A stretch of DNA of 64,000 nucleotides. Origin: JALHFZ01 sp963674625. Lineage in GTDB: Bacteria; Synergistota; Synergistia; Synergistales; Aminobacteriaceae. The notes beneath the pieces are model-generated. The model was not told the origin of the DNA, searched no databases, and saw only the letters and a list, made by a program, of their open reading frames with translations. Positions 1-8,391 of the stretch are shown here, piece after piece. Both the position numbers and the translations under genes were made by a program. Every line of letters starts with the position of its first letter. Position 1 is the stretch's first letter. The stretch lies in NCBI GenBank assembly GCA_963674625.2, contig CAXXXO010000004.1, positions 682,001 through 746,000 of the forward strand, given 5' to 3'.

Positions 1-1036
1 CGGCGCTTCCGTAGAGGGCGCCGAGGGCAGCCCCCAGGGCGAGCATGGGAAGGAATATTCCTCCCGGGGCGCCCGAGCCGAAACAAAGGGCAGTAAAGAG
101 CAGCTTGGCGGCAAAAAAAAGAAAGAGGACTGCCGGTGAATAGCTTCCGCGGCCGATGCTCTCCACGAGGATCTGGCCGCCGCCGAGGATCTCAGGAAGA
201 AATGGGCCTATAGCCAGGGCTGCGAGAACCGGGATGAGGATCTTCAGGAAAAGAGAGAGGCGCAGTTTTTCGTAGAACCCCTGGAAGGCAAGAATGACCC
301 GGCAGAAGAGGGCCCCTCCCGCTCCGCAGAGGATCCCCAGAAGAAGAAAATGGAGATACCCCCCGAGGGGAAGAGAGGGATGTGGAGCGACGGGAAAGAA
401 GGCCCCAGACCCGAAGAAGTTTTTCGACACCACGTCCGCCGCCAGGGAGGCCGTCATGGCCGAGAGAAGAATCAGGGGAGAAAAGCTCTTGTGGATCTCC
501 TCGAGGACGAAAAGCACACCCGCCAGGGGGGCGTTGAAGACGGCGGAGATGCCCGCAGCGGCGCCGCAGGTGAGGAAGAGCCTCTCCTCCAGCCTGGAGG
601 TCCTTCCGAGCCTTGCCGCTCCCTTCCCCACTGCCGCGCCGATCTGGACGGACGGTCCTCCCCTGCCGAGGGAAAGCCCCAGGGCGATGGCAAGGACCCC
701 TCCGGTGAATTTCGTCCACAGAACCCGCCAGGGATTCATGGAGATCTGCCCGAGGAGTTCCGCCTCCACCTGGGGAATTCCTCCCCCCCGGGCCAGGGGC
801 TCCCGCTCCATGAGCCTCGCGATGATCCAGGCTCCGGCGCACCATGCTGCCGCGATGAACACAAAGGGGAAGGGTGAAGTTCCCCCGAGGGCGGCGAGGG
901 AGAATTTCTCCCCGTGCCCCAGCAGCACCCGGTACAGGGAGGCCGCGAATCCCGCGGCGGCCCCGAGGACAATTCCCCGGCCGATGAGAACGGCCCGGAA
1001 GCGCCCTCCTCCGGTTAATATACGATAGGAACCCAT
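1..1036 (-). CDS. ClC-family chloride channel/antiporter, C-terminus off the window
   Basis: The minus strand is open from an ATG at 1036 to the left edge (345 codons), so the C-terminus is missing. The frame carries the three ClC selectivity signatures in order: GGGIP near residue 85, GREGPSVQ near residue 120, and GSGAPGGIF near residue 320. Hydrophobic helices fill the rest. In known ClC proteins these loops bind the permeating chloride. The first signature is usually GSGIP; Gly replaces Ser here. A purine-rich ribosome site (GAAGG) precedes the ATG. Whether it is a channel or a Cl-/H+ antiporter cannot be told, and any C-terminal CBS or TrkA domain would lie outside the window. Strong family match. 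Confidence 0.9.
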   Translation of the reverse strand, partial: MGSYRILTGGGRFRAVLIGRGIVLGAAAGFAASLYRVLLGHGEKFSLAALGGTSPFPFVFIAAAWCAGAWIIARLMEREPLARGGGIPQVEAELLGQISMNPWRVLWTKFTGGVLAIALGLSLGRGGPSVQIGAAVGKGAARLGRTSRLEERLFLTCGAAAGISAVFNAPLAGVLFVLEEIHKSFSPLILLSAMTASLAADVVSKNFFGSGAFFPVAPHPSLPLGGYLHFLLLGILCGAGGALFCRVILAFQGFYEKLRLSLFLKILIPVLAALAIGPFLPEILGGGQILVESIGRGSYSPAVLFLFFAAKLLFTALCFGSGAPGGIFLPMLALGAALGALYGSA

Positions 1037-1080
1037 TCCAGCACCTTCTCACGGGGCATTGCCCCGGGGTGAGTTTCAAT

Positions 1081-1121
1081 AAAAAACCCTGGAGCGCCGG
1101 CTTCAGGGAAAGGGGCGCTCC
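1081..1121 (-). terminator. Rho-independent terminator of the aldo/keto reductase gene
   Basis: On the minus strand an 8-bp perfect stem (GGAGCGCC / GGCGCTCC, at 1114-1121 and 1091-1098) is followed by AGGG and six T residues at 1086-1081. It lies 32 bp past the reductase stop codon and upstream of the ClC gene, so it probably separates the two units. Confidence 0.75.
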
Positions 1122-1152
1122 CGACCTATTCTACGGGCATATACCGGTCGTT

Positions 1153-2289
1153 TTACAGTTCCGGTTCGAGAAGCTCCTTCACCGCATCAAGACAGTCCCG
1201 GATGGGGAGGTTCTGGGGACACTTCACCTCGCAGGCCCCGCATTTCACGCAGTCGCTTGCCCTTGCACCTGACCTGACGAAAACCGGGTAAGTCTGCCGG
1301 GCCTTCTCCACGTCGTCGAACATGAAGGCCATGTTGTATCGGTTGAAGCATTCCGGGATGTTGACCCCCGCAGGACAGGGCATGCAGTACTGGCATCCCG
1401 TGCAGAGCACTTTCATCCGGTTTCGGTATTCTTTCTTCACCCGGCCGACCATTTCCTTCTCGGCCGCCGTGAGGGAGGAAGGCTCCGCCCCTTCGACGGA
1501 GGCAAGGTTGTCCGCAAGATCTTCCTCCGTGGTCATGCCGCTGAGGACCACCTTCACCTCTGGATGATCCCATATCCACCGGAGGGCCCATCCGGCAGGA
1601 GAGAGCTTCTTCGGAGATTCCTTCCAGATGGAGCGGATATCCTCCGGGACGTTGGCCGCGAGGTTCCCTCCCCGGAGGGGCTCCATGATCACCAGGCCGA
1701 GATTTCTTTCCGCGGCGTACTTCAGCCCTTCAGTGCCGGCCTGGTATTCCGTGTCGAGGAAGTTGTACTGGATCTGGCAGAAATGCCAGGGGTAGGCGTC
1801 GACGATTTTCTTGAACAGGGGAAGCTGGTCGTGAAAGGAGAACCCTGCCCTGCGGATCCGGCCGTCCGAGAGCGCCCGGTCGAGAAAGGCGGCATAGTCG
1901 TTGTTCTCCAGGATGTCCCAACGGTCCTGGTTCAGGGAATGGAGAAGATAGTAGTCGATATGGTCCGTCTGAAGCCTTTCAAGCTGCTCGCCGAGGTAGC
2001 GGTCCATGTCAGAAGGGGTCTCCACAAGCCAGCTGGGCAGCTTCGTGGCGAGGAAGACCTTCTCCCGATACCCTCCCGAGAGGGCGCGTCCCACCACGGG
2101 TTCGCTCTCCCCTCCGTGATAGGGCCATGCAGTGTCGATATAGTTGACCCCCTTGTCGATGGAGCTTCGGATCAGGGCGGCGGCCCGGGCTTCGTCGATG
2201 CCCCCCTCGGCGTTGAGGGGAAGGCGCATGCAGCCGTAGCCGAGGATGGAGATCTCGTCTCCCGTCTGAGGCATTTTTCGATAGAGCAA
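1153..2289 (-). CDS. Aldo/keto reductase with C-terminal 2x[4Fe-4S] ferredoxin domain
   Basis: This 378-residue protein has an aldo/keto reductase TIM barrel at about residues 1-280 and a ferredoxin-like tail at 295-378. The catalytic tetrad is visible: Asp and Tyr in YIDTAWPYHGG, Lys in ATKLPS, His in YYLLHSL. The tail carries CTGCQYCMPC and CVKCGACEVKCP, enough cysteines for two 4Fe-4S clusters. Such enzymes are common in anaerobes and are thought to pair NAD(P)H and ferredoxin chemistry; the substrate is unknown. I start it at TTG 2289, eight bases after GGAGG, because the family N-terminus (LYRKMPQTG) begins there; an internal ATG at 2274 would cut the first strand. It is monocistronic. 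Confidence 0.88.
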   Translation of the reverse strand: MLYRKMPQTGDEISILGYGCMRLPLNAEGGIDEARAAALIRSSIDKGVNYIDTAWPYHGGESEPVVGRALSGGYREKVFLATKLPSWLVETPSDMDRYLGEQLERLQTDHIDYYLLHSLNQDRWDILENNDYAAFLDRALSDGRIRRAGFSFHDQLPLFKKIVDAYPWHFCQIQYNFLDTEYQAGTEGLKYAAERNLGLVIMEPLRGGNLAANVPEDIRSIWKESPKKLSPAGWALRWIWDHPEVKVVLSGMTTEEDLADNLASVEGAEPSSLTAAEKEMVGRVKKEYRNRMKVLCTGCQYCMPCPAGVNIPECFNRYNMAFMFDDVEKARQTYPVFVRSGARASDCVKCGACEVKCPQNLPIRDCLDAVKELLEPEL

Positions 2290-2414
2290 AGGAAAAACCT
2301 CCTTTTCAATTCATGGGCTGAATATTTCTGCGGACAGAAAAAGAGCATCGGGCCATGCCGAAAGATCTCTTTCCCTGTACAATTATGCCACAACTTCGTA
2401 AAAGAGGAGATTGC

Positions 2415-3227
2415 ATGGAGCATCCGGCAGAAAATCTTTGCGGTCCAAGGGTAAAAAAAGCGGAAGAGAATTTTTCCGGTACGGTGAAACTTCTCGGCAT
2501 GCTCCCCACTTCCCGCGGGGAGTTCAGGGACGGGTGTCTCTGCGTCTCCACAGGCGTTTCGATAGCCGACCAGAACTTCGTCTGGGGCATTCCGGAGGAC
2601 CTTGAAAAGGGGATCTCCCAAGTGGTCTCCTTTTTTCGTGAGGAAGGCGTCCCCTTCACCTGGTGGAACGGCCCCTCCACCGACTCAGCAGCGCTGAGAA
2701 AAACCCTCTCCCGGAAGGGGCTGAAGGAGCGATGCGCCCCGCCGGCCATGGTGATGGACCTTGCAAGTACCGCCCCTTCAGAGGATCTGCCCCCTCCCGT
2801 GTCCGTCAGGACGGCGTTCCGCCCCGAGGATGCCCGGACCTGGGCACAGTGTTCTCTGAAAGGGTTTTCATCGGGGAGCGAGCATGAACAGACCTTTTCC
2901 GCCTTTGCGGAGAGTTTTCTTGAGGAGCCCTTCGGGCAGTTCTTCCGGCTTGTCACCCTGTTTTTTGAGGAGATTCCGGCGGCCACTGCCCTGGTCTCCT
3001 TTCCAGGAGAGACCGCCGGGCTCTACTTTTTCTCCACCGTACCCGCCTTCCGGCGGAGGGGACTGGGGAGAATGCTCCTCTCCCGGTGCGTCGATGAAGC
3101 CAGGACGGAGGGGTGCACGATGATGACCCTTCAGTCCTCTCCCGACGGCTACCCCCTCTATCTTGAAGCGGGCTTCCGGGAGTGCTTCCGTTTTTTCGTC
3201 TTCTCCGCCGACCCGGACGCCTGCTAA
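2415..3227 (+). CDS. GNAT family N-acetyltransferase
   Basis: This 270-residue protein has a C-terminal GNAT fold: the acetyl-CoA loop RRRGLGRMLL lies near residue 215, followed by the beta-5/alpha-4 region ending YPLYLEAGFREC. The N-terminal half is less conserved and may be a degenerate second GNAT domain, as in other two-domain members. The ATG at 2415 has AGAGGAGA four bases upstream; the frame stays open to 2355 but without a ribosome site. Its last four bases overlap the end of the convergent aminotransferase gene. The acetyl acceptor cannot be predicted. Confidence 0.82.
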   Translation: MEHPAENLCGPRVKKAEENFSGTVKLLGMLPTSRGEFRDGCLCVSTGVSIADQNFVWGIPEDLEKGISQVVSFFREEGVPFTWWNGPSTDSAALRKTLSRKGLKERCAPPAMVMDLASTAPSEDLPPPVSVRTAFRPEDARTWAQCSLKGFSSGSEHEQTFSAFAESFLEEPFGQFFRLVTLFFEEIPAATALVSFPGETAGLYFFSTVPAFRRRGLGRMLLSRCVDEARTEGCTMMTLQSSPDGYPLYLEAGFRECFRFFVFSADPDAC

Positions 3228-4315
3228 AAGTTCAGCCGGCCGACGATCTCGTCCATTTCCGCCTCCGTGATCGTCAGGGCGGGAAGGAAACGGATTCCCC
3301 CTCCGGTGACGTTGAGCAGGACCGAACGGTCGAAGGCCTTCTTCTTTATCTCCCCGGGATTTTCGGCCGAGACCCCGATCATGAGCCCCTTGCCCCGCAC
3401 CTCCCCCGCCCAGGGGAGGGCTGCAAGCTTATTCCGCAGAAGGGCTCCCTTCCGGGTAACTTCTTCGAGCAGAGTCGGTGTCAGATGACGGAGCACGGCC
3501 TTTCCTGCCGCAAGGGAGACGGGGTTGGGGGCGAAGGTGGAGCCGTGATCCCCCGGGGCGAAGGGGGACCAGCCGCAAAACAGCGCCGCCCCAAGGGGCA
3601 GTCCGCCGCCGAGGCCTTTCCCCAGGGTGATGATATCCGGCTCGAGGCCGAAATGCTCAAAGGAGAAGAATTTCCCCGTTCTTCCCAGCCCTCCCTGAAT
3701 TTCGTCCGCAGCGACTAAAACGTCCCGCTCTTTCTGAAGCTTCGCCGCTGCGGAAGCGAGGTCTTCGGGGATCGGATAGATGCCGCTGTTCCCCTGGATG
3801 CATTCGAGGAAAATCCCCGCGATCTCGTTCTTCTCCGCAAAGTCGAGGAGGGCATGACCGCTCGGAGGAAGAAAGACGCACCCGGGAATCAGGGGCTCGA
3901 AGGGCTGCCTCATGGACGGCCCCCAGGTGATGGAGAGGGCTCCGAGAGTACGACCGTGAAAATTTCCCTTGAAGGAGACGATGGCCCCTTTGCGGTTTTT
4001 CCTGACCGCCTTCAGGGCAGCCTCGTTCGCCTCGGTCCCCGAATTGGCGAAATAGGCCTCTCCCTGTCTTCCCGTCTTCGCCGTGAGCGTCTCAGCCACC
4101 TCTGAAGCGTCCGGGTCGAGGAAATAATTGGAGAGATGGGCATACCGGGACGCCTTCTCGGTCAGGGCGCTGACCACGTCGGGATGGCTGTGCCCCAGGG
4201 GCAGAACGCCTATGCCTCCGTAGGTATCGAGAAATACGCCTTTCGTCGTGTAGATTCTGATCCCCTCGGCCCGCTCCACGGTGAGATCGAGGGGGGAATA
4301 GACCGGACAGAGCAT
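3224..4315 (-). CDS. Class III (ArgD-like) aminotransferase of the diaminopimelate operon
   Basis: This 363-residue PLP enzyme belongs to the acetylornithine aminotransferase family. Visible motifs are the glycine-rich GTEANEAALK, the PLP-contacting Asp in AADEIQGGLGRTGKF, and the Schiff-base Lys in TLGKGLGGGLPLGA. It is the last gene of dapA-dapB-dapH-lysC and starts 4 bp after the lysC stop, so I infer it transaminates N-acetyl-2-amino-6-oxopimelate (the DapH product line). E. coli ArgD is known to do the succinylated equivalent. In Bacillus this step is assigned to a class I enzyme (PatA), so a class III enzyme here would be a non-orthologous replacement. A role in arginine synthesis as well is possible. 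The upstream in-frame ATG at 4387 lies inside lysC and is rejected. Confidence 0.85.
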   Translation of the reverse strand: MLCPVYSPLDLTVERAEGIRIYTTKGVFLDTYGGIGVLPLGHSHPDVVSALTEKASRYAHLSNYFLDPDASEVAETLTAKTGRQGEAYFANSGTEANEAALKAVRKNRKGAIVSFKGNFHGRTLGALSITWGPSMRQPFEPLIPGCVFLPPSGHALLDFAEKNEIAGIFLECIQGNSGIYPIPEDLASAAAKLQKERDVLVAADEIQGGLGRTGKFFSFEHFGLEPDIITLGKGLGGGLPLGAALFCGWSPFAPGDHGSTFAPNPVSLAAGKAVLRHLTPTLLEEVTRKGALLRNKLAALPWAGEVRGKGLMIGVSAENPGEIKKKAFDRSVLLNVTGGGIRFLPALTITEAEMDEIVGRLNF

Positions 4316-4319
4316 TTGC

Positions 4320-5525
4320 CTAGGCCCCCAGCCCGAATTCGTCCACGAGGGCCTGAAGGGCTTCCCCTTCCTGCTCCCTGGGGACAAGAGCGGAGATCTT
4401 GATCTCCGAGGTGGTGGTGCCGAGCATCCGGATGTCCTTCCCGCCCAGTGCGGTGAAGAACCGGGCCGCCACGCCGGGTGCGGATTTCATTCCAACCCCC
4501 ACGGCGGAGACCTTTGAGACGCTGCGGTCCTCCGTCACGGTCCATCCCTCCCAGGGGGAGAGGGTGGACTTCACCGTCTCGAGGACGGCCTTGCCTCCGG
4601 CGTCCACCACAGTGAAGGTGAGGTGAGAATGGCCGTTTTCATTCACCGTGGAGATCATGTCCACGTTGAATCCGCGATCCGCGAGCTCCCGGAAGAGAGC
4701 GCTCATGGCCACCATGGAGCCGGGCATCCGGGCGATATTGATCCTCATCTGGTTGCTGTCGGCGGTCACCCCTGTGACCACCGGTTGTTCGAGCCATTCA
4801 GGAAGGGTATTCACCACGTCAGTACCCCTTTCGTCGGAGAAGGTGGAGGCGCAGTAGAGCCTCACGGAATATTTTTTGGCGATCTCCACCGCCCGGGAGT
4901 GAAGGACCTTCGCCCCCAGGGAGGAGAGTTCGAGCATTTCGTCGAAAGTGATGTAATCCAGCTTCCGGGCGTTCTTCACGGCGCGGGGGTCGCAGGTGTA
5001 GATGCCGTCCACGTCGCTGTAGATTTCGCAGGGACAGCCGCACTTCGCGGCGACGGCCACCGCCGAGGTGTCCGATCCTCCCCGGCCGAGGGTGGTAATG
5101 TCTCCCTCAGGGCTGACCCCCTGAAAGCCCGTGACGACCAGCACATCCCGTGACTCGAGAAGCTTTCTGAGCTTCACAAGGTTCATATCCACGATCCGGG
5201 CGTTGCTGAAACTGCCCGTGGTGGTCATCTCGAGCTGAAAGGCGTTGCACGACATGGCCTTCACTCCCAGGTCGCCGAGGGCCATGGCCAGGAGGGCCGA
5301 GCTGACCTGCTCTCCCGTGGAGAGCAGCATGTCCATCTCCCGGGGAGAGGGGGAGGAGGAGACCTCCCCCCCGAGGGCGATAAGGGCATTGGTGGACTTG
5401 CCCATGGCCGAGACCACCACCACCAGCTTTTCGCCTTCATCCGCCCTTCGTTTTATCTTCTCCGCCACATAACGGATTTTCTCCGGAGTGGCCACGGACG
5501 AACCGCCGTATTTCTGTACCAGCAC
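4320..5525 (-). CDS. lysC: Aspartate kinase (aspartokinase)
   Basis: This 401-residue protein begins MLVQKYGGSS, the aspartokinase ATP-site signature, with GRGGSDTSAVA near residue 150 and two C-terminal ACT domains (about 265-330 and 345-400; SAVGVGMKSAPGVAA is typical). It phosphorylates L-aspartate in the first committed step of the aspartate pathway. ACT domains usually bind lysine and/or threonine for feedback. It lies 22 bp after dapH and 4 bp before the aminotransferase, so it is co-transcribed from the T-box-controlled promoter. Placing aspartokinase under the T-box would add a transcript-level lysine check on top of allostery. Confidence 0.96.
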   Translation of the reverse strand: MLVQKYGGSSVATPEKIRYVAEKIKRRADEGEKLVVVVSAMGKSTNALIALGGEVSSSPSPREMDMLLSTGEQVSSALLAMALGDLGVKAMSCNAFQLEMTTTGSFSNARIVDMNLVKLRKLLESRDVLVVTGFQGVSPEGDITTLGRGGSDTSAVAVAAKCGCPCEIYSDVDGIYTCDPRAVKNARKLDYITFDEMLELSSLGAKVLHSRAVEIAKKYSVRLYCASTFSDERGTDVVNTLPEWLEQPVVTGVTADSNQMRINIARMPGSMVAMSALFRELADRGFNVDMISTVNENGHSHLTFTVVDAGGKAVLETVKSTLSPWEGWTVTEDRSVSKVSAVGVGMKSAPGVAARFFTALGGKDIRMLGTTTSEIKISALVPREQEGEALQALVDEFGLGA

Positions 5526-5547
5526 GGGCTCTCTCTCCTCTGCCGCT

Positions 5548-6249
5548 CTATTTCAGATTCCGGAGGTCCTGGACAATTTCCGTCTTGGACTCGGTCTTCG
5601 CATCCACATCCTTGATGACCCTGGCGGGAGACCCCGCCACCACGGTCCGGGGGGGTACGTCCTTCGTCACTATGGCGCCGGCGGCCACAACTGCCCCCGC
5701 ACCAACCCGCACCCCTTCGAGGATCACGGCATTTGCGCCCACGAGCACCCTGTCCTCGATGACCACGGGAGTCGCGCTGGGAGGCTCGATGACTCCGGCG
5801 ACAACCGCTCCCGCCCCGATGTGGCAGTCGGAGCCGATCTGGGCTCTTCCTCCCACCACGGCATTCATGTCGATCATGGTCCGTTCGCCGATCACAGCAC
5901 CGATGTTGATCACCGCGCCCATCATGACCACGGCGCCCTTCTGCACGTCCACCATGTCCCGGATCACCGCTCCGGGCTCAATCCTGGCCTCGTATTTCAT
6001 CAGGTCCGCCAGGGGAACTGCGGAATTTCGCGCCGTGATCTCCATATGAACGGAGCGGATCCGCTCCGCCTGCTCTTCCAGGACCCGCTCGATCTCACCC
6101 CGGTCGCCCAGCAGAACGCCGAAATCCCTTCCGCCGACGAAGGTGACCCCTTCCGCGGCCAGGCCGTCGAGATCGCCGGCGATGAAGGCCCGGGCGGGAG
6201 TCTTTTTCTTCGATTCCTTGATGAGCCTTATGATCTCCTCTGTCCGCAT
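5548..6249 (-). CDS. dapH: Tetrahydrodipicolinate N-acetyltransferase
   Basis: This 233-residue protein has a DapH N-terminal helical domain (about 1-80), then a left-handed beta-helix of hexapeptide repeats (about 90-215; e.g. MIDMNAVVGGRAQIGS and CHIGAGAVVAGVIEPPS). The length equals Bacillus DapH. It transfers acetyl from acetyl-CoA to tetrahydrodipicolinate, committing the cell to the N-acetyl branch of lysine and meso-diaminopimelate synthesis. Its ATG overlaps the end of dapB by 22 bp. The two later enzymes of the branch should be an aminotransferase (present downstream) and an M20 deacetylase, which is not in this operon. Confidence 0.94.
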   Translation of the reverse strand: MRTEEIIRLIKESKKKTPARAFIAGDLDGLAAEGVTFVGGRDFGVLLGDRGEIERVLEEQAERIRSVHMEITARNSAVPLADLMKYEARIEPGAVIRDMVDVQKGAVVMMGAVINIGAVIGERTMIDMNAVVGGRAQIGSDCHIGAGAVVAGVIEPPSATPVVIEDRVLVGANAVILEGVRVGAGAVVAAGAIVTKDVPPRTVVAGSPARVIKDVDAKTESKTEIVQDLRNLK

Positions 6250-6881
6250 GTCAGAACCTCCTCAAAGGAATAAAACCCCGGCTTCGCCGAAAGGACGAAC
6301 TCTGCGGCCTTGAGGGCGCCGAGGGCAAAAACGCTTCGGGAGAGGGCCCGGTGGGAAAGGGTCACCATCTCCCCTTCGTTTGCGAAATAGACGGAATGGT
6401 CACCGGGCAGCCCTCCCAGCCGGAGGGAATGGGTCGGACAGTCCCGCCCCAATGCCTCCCGCAGCAGCACCGCAGTCCCAGAGGGGGCGTCTTTCTTCTT
6501 GTTGTGATGGCTTTCGCTGATCTCCGCGTCCCAGTCGGCAAAGAGAGGGGCATACTCCCGAAGGATCATCTTGAGGATAGTCACCCCGGCGGCGAAATTG
6601 AAGCTCTGCACCACGGCGACGGTCGAACCGAGAGCCCTCACCTGCTCCATCTGAGCGGCGGAAAGCCCGGTGGTGCCGAGGACGAGGGGACAGGAAAACC
6701 GCCGCACCGCCCCGAAGGTCTTCTCAAGCGCCCCGGGAAGGGAGAAATCGAGCATGACCTCCGGGTTTTCCGTGAAAGTCTCGCCGTTCACATCGAGTGC
6801 GAAGACGAGATCATGGGAGGAGAAAACCTTCCGGATCTCCCCTCCCATCCGGCCCGATGCTCCGGTAAGGCCGTACTTCAC
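6228..6881 (-). CDS. dapB: 4-hydroxy-tetrahydrodipicolinate reductase
   Basis: This 217-residue protein starts VKYGLTGASGRMGG, the DapB nucleotide-binding loop. It contains the catalytic signature SESHHNKKKDAPSGTA with the conserved His-His and Lys pair. It reduces the DapA product to tetrahydrodipicolinate with NAD(P)H. I start it at GTG 6881, which overlaps the dapA stop in the arrangement GTGA; the ATG at 6929 lies inside dapA and adds residues foreign to the family. It is shorter than E. coli DapB (273) but within the range of anaerobe homologues. Confidence 0.94.
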   Translation of the reverse strand: MKYGLTGASGRMGGEIRKVFSSHDLVFALDVNGETFTENPEVMLDFSLPGALEKTFGAVRRFSCPLVLGTTGLSAAQMEQVRALGSTVAVVQSFNFAAGVTILKMILREYAPLFADWDAEISESHHNKKKDAPSGTAVLLREALGRDCPTHSLRLGGLPGDHSVYFANEGEMVTLSHRALSRSVFALGALKAAEFVLSAKPGFYSFEEVLTCGQRRS

Positions 6882-7762
6882 AGCGCCACCCCGCACTCCT
6901 TCATGGAGGCATCGACCACGGCCATGCACTTCTCCGATGCCGGCACAAGAGGAAGGCGAAGCTCGTTCCGGCAGAATCCGAGGCGGCTCACGGCGTACTT
7001 CACGGGGACAGGATTCGTCTCCATGAAAAGATCCTTCATCAGGGGGAAGATGCGGGAATGGATCTCCCGGGCCTTCTCCACCTCCCCGGCGAGGGCGAGC
7101 CGGACCATGTCCGACGTCTCTCTGGGCATGACATTCGACAGCACGGAGATCACACCGTCGCCTCCGCTGTTCACAAGATGGAAGGCCTGGTCGTCGTTGC
7201 CCGAGAGAATGGCAAAATCGGAGCGTTCCTTCTTGATCCGCCGGACGAGGGTGTCTATCTGGGCCAGGTCGCCGGAGGCCTCCTTGATGCCGGCAATATT
7301 GGAGATCTTGCTCAGCCGGTAGACCGTCTCGGGGAGGATGTTCGACCCCGTGCGCCCCGGAACGTTGTAGATGATGAGGGGGATATTGATGCTTCCCGCG
7401 ACAGCCTTGAAATGCTGATAGAGCCCTTCCTGGGGGGGCTTGTTGTAGTAGGGGGTCACCACGAGGACGCCGTCCGCCCCGAGAGACTCCGCCTGCCGGG
7501 AAAGGGCGATGGTATGCTCCGTAGAGTTCGATCCCGTTCCGACCACCACGGGAACTCTTCCCGCCGCCGTCTTTTTCGCGAAGGTTATCATCTCCGCCCG
7601 CTCGTCCGCCGTCACCGTGGGGCTCTCTCCCGTCGTCCCAAGGACCACGAGGAACTCCACTCCCCCCTCGATCTGCCAGTTAAGAAATCTCCCGAAGCTC
7701 TCGTAATCAATTCCTCCGTCCCGAAAGGGAGTTACAACCGCTGTGCCAGTTCCTGAAAACAT
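6878..7762 (-). CDS. dapA: 4-hydroxy-tetrahydrodipicolinate synthase
   Basis: This 294-residue protein starts MFSGTGTAVVTPFRDG and contains the family markers GTTGESPTV, VVVGTGSNST, IYNVPGRTG and the Schiff-base Lys in IAGIKEASGD. It condenses pyruvate with aspartate semialdehyde. The ATG at 7762 sits eight bases after AGGAGGTG. The frame runs further upstream but there it only reads through the T-box leader. It is the first gene of the operon and is directly downstream of the T-box terminator. Confidence 0.96.
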   Translation of the reverse strand: MFSGTGTAVVTPFRDGGIDYESFGRFLNWQIEGGVEFLVVLGTTGESPTVTADERAEMITFAKKTAAGRVPVVVGTGSNSTEHTIALSRQAESLGADGVLVVTPYYNKPPQEGLYQHFKAVAGSINIPLIIYNVPGRTGSNILPETVYRLSKISNIAGIKEASGDLAQIDTLVRRIKKERSDFAILSGNDDQAFHLVNSGGDGVISVLSNVMPRETSDMVRLALAGEVEKAREIHSRIFPLMKDLFMETNPVPVKYAVSRLGFCRNELRLPLVPASEKCMAVVDASMKECGVAL

Positions 7763-7800
7763 CTCCAAACACCTCCTGTTTTTTTGTTGAACTCCGCCTA

Positions 7801-8082
7801 TGAAAAAAGACCCGCCCCCGAAAGGGACGAGTCTTGCGCTCGCGGTACCACCCTGATTGGGCATCCATGGAACAATGCCCCCCTCGGACCCGATGACGGA
7901 GGCCCCTGCCGGAAATGTACTCCGGAATTCATGCACCTTTCAGTGCCGAATCCTTTCCATTTCAGCTCACCGGTCTTTGCGCCTCAACATACCGGCGGGA
8001 ACGTCTCTCAGCCGCTGAACGTCCCTCTCTGTCGCCGGATTTCCTGTCTCTGGCATCCCGGATCATCGCTTTTCAGATATAT
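7801..8082 (-). promoter_or_regulatory. T-box riboswitch leader of the dap/lysC operon (candidate lysine specifier)
   Basis: The minus strand carries the T-box core AGGGTGGTACCGCG at 7854-7841, followed by a terminator hairpin. Upstream lies a long stem I region. CCGG/CCGG and GCC/GGC pairings flank an internal loop whose 3' strand reads GCAAAGA (7980-7974), giving AAA or AAG, both lysine codons. The variable base of the TGGN bulge is T, which would pair with an A discriminator base, as in tRNA-Lys. T-boxes sense uncharged tRNA and then favour antitermination. The T-box call is near certain; the lysine specifier is my hand fold and less sure. It fits the downstream lysine operon. Confidence 0.9.
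7803..7836 (-). terminator. T-box-controlled intrinsic terminator
   Basis: On the minus strand AAGACTCGTCCC pairs with GGGGGCGGGTCTT around a short TTTC loop and runs into a T tract. The 5' part of this stem immediately follows the T-box sequence, so it is the terminator alternative to the antiterminator. Confidence 0.85.
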
Positions 8083-8088
8083 CTTGAT

Positions 8089-8117
8089 ATATTAGGCACT
8101 CTTTACGGATTTGTCAA
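8089..8117 (-). promoter_or_regulatory. Sigma-70-type promoter for the T-box/dap operon
   Basis: Minus-strand TTGACA (8117-8112), a 17-bp spacer, and TAATAT (8094-8089). This is a near-consensus vegetative promoter, and the expected start point near 8082 gives a leader of about 320 nt, right for a T-box. Confidence 0.8.
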
Positions 8118-8153
8118 CCGGTTATTTGTGCCTTGTGTTGTTAACCAATGATA

Positions 8154-8180
8154 CCTTCACCCCCTCCCTCCGGGTGAAGG
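8154..8180. other. 9-bp hairpin between the dap promoter and the caspase-like gene
   Basis: CCTTCACCC (8154-8162) pairs with GGGTGAAGG (8172-8180) around a 9-base loop. No T tract follows on either strand, so it is not a standard terminator. It lies in the divergent spacer upstream of both genes. I see no other gene in 8118-8391. Confidence 0.4.
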
Positions 8181-8391
8181 GCACTGGCTAAAATAAGGGG
8201 ATGAGATATTCCATGCCGCAGAAGGAGTTTACCCGGCTTCACACTGTCCAATTAATACCTGCTTATGCTGTTAATGGGAGACTCGCCGGTCTTCTGATGA
8301 TTTATCCTGAAAGGCAGCATCCATCATCTTACTCAAACAACCAAAAAGATTTATACTCTTCCCAATACTTTCGCGAGGAGGTTTTCGCATA

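Noticed and set aside
192..1079. Several long frames on both strands over the first kilobase
   Set aside because: They are GC-rich, Arg/Pro/Gly-rich shadow frames of the ClC gene, which alone has conserved motifs.
7763..7936. In-frame N-terminal extension of dapA
   Set aside because: It translates the T-box leader and terminator; the true start at 7762 has a strong ribosome site and matches the family N-terminus.
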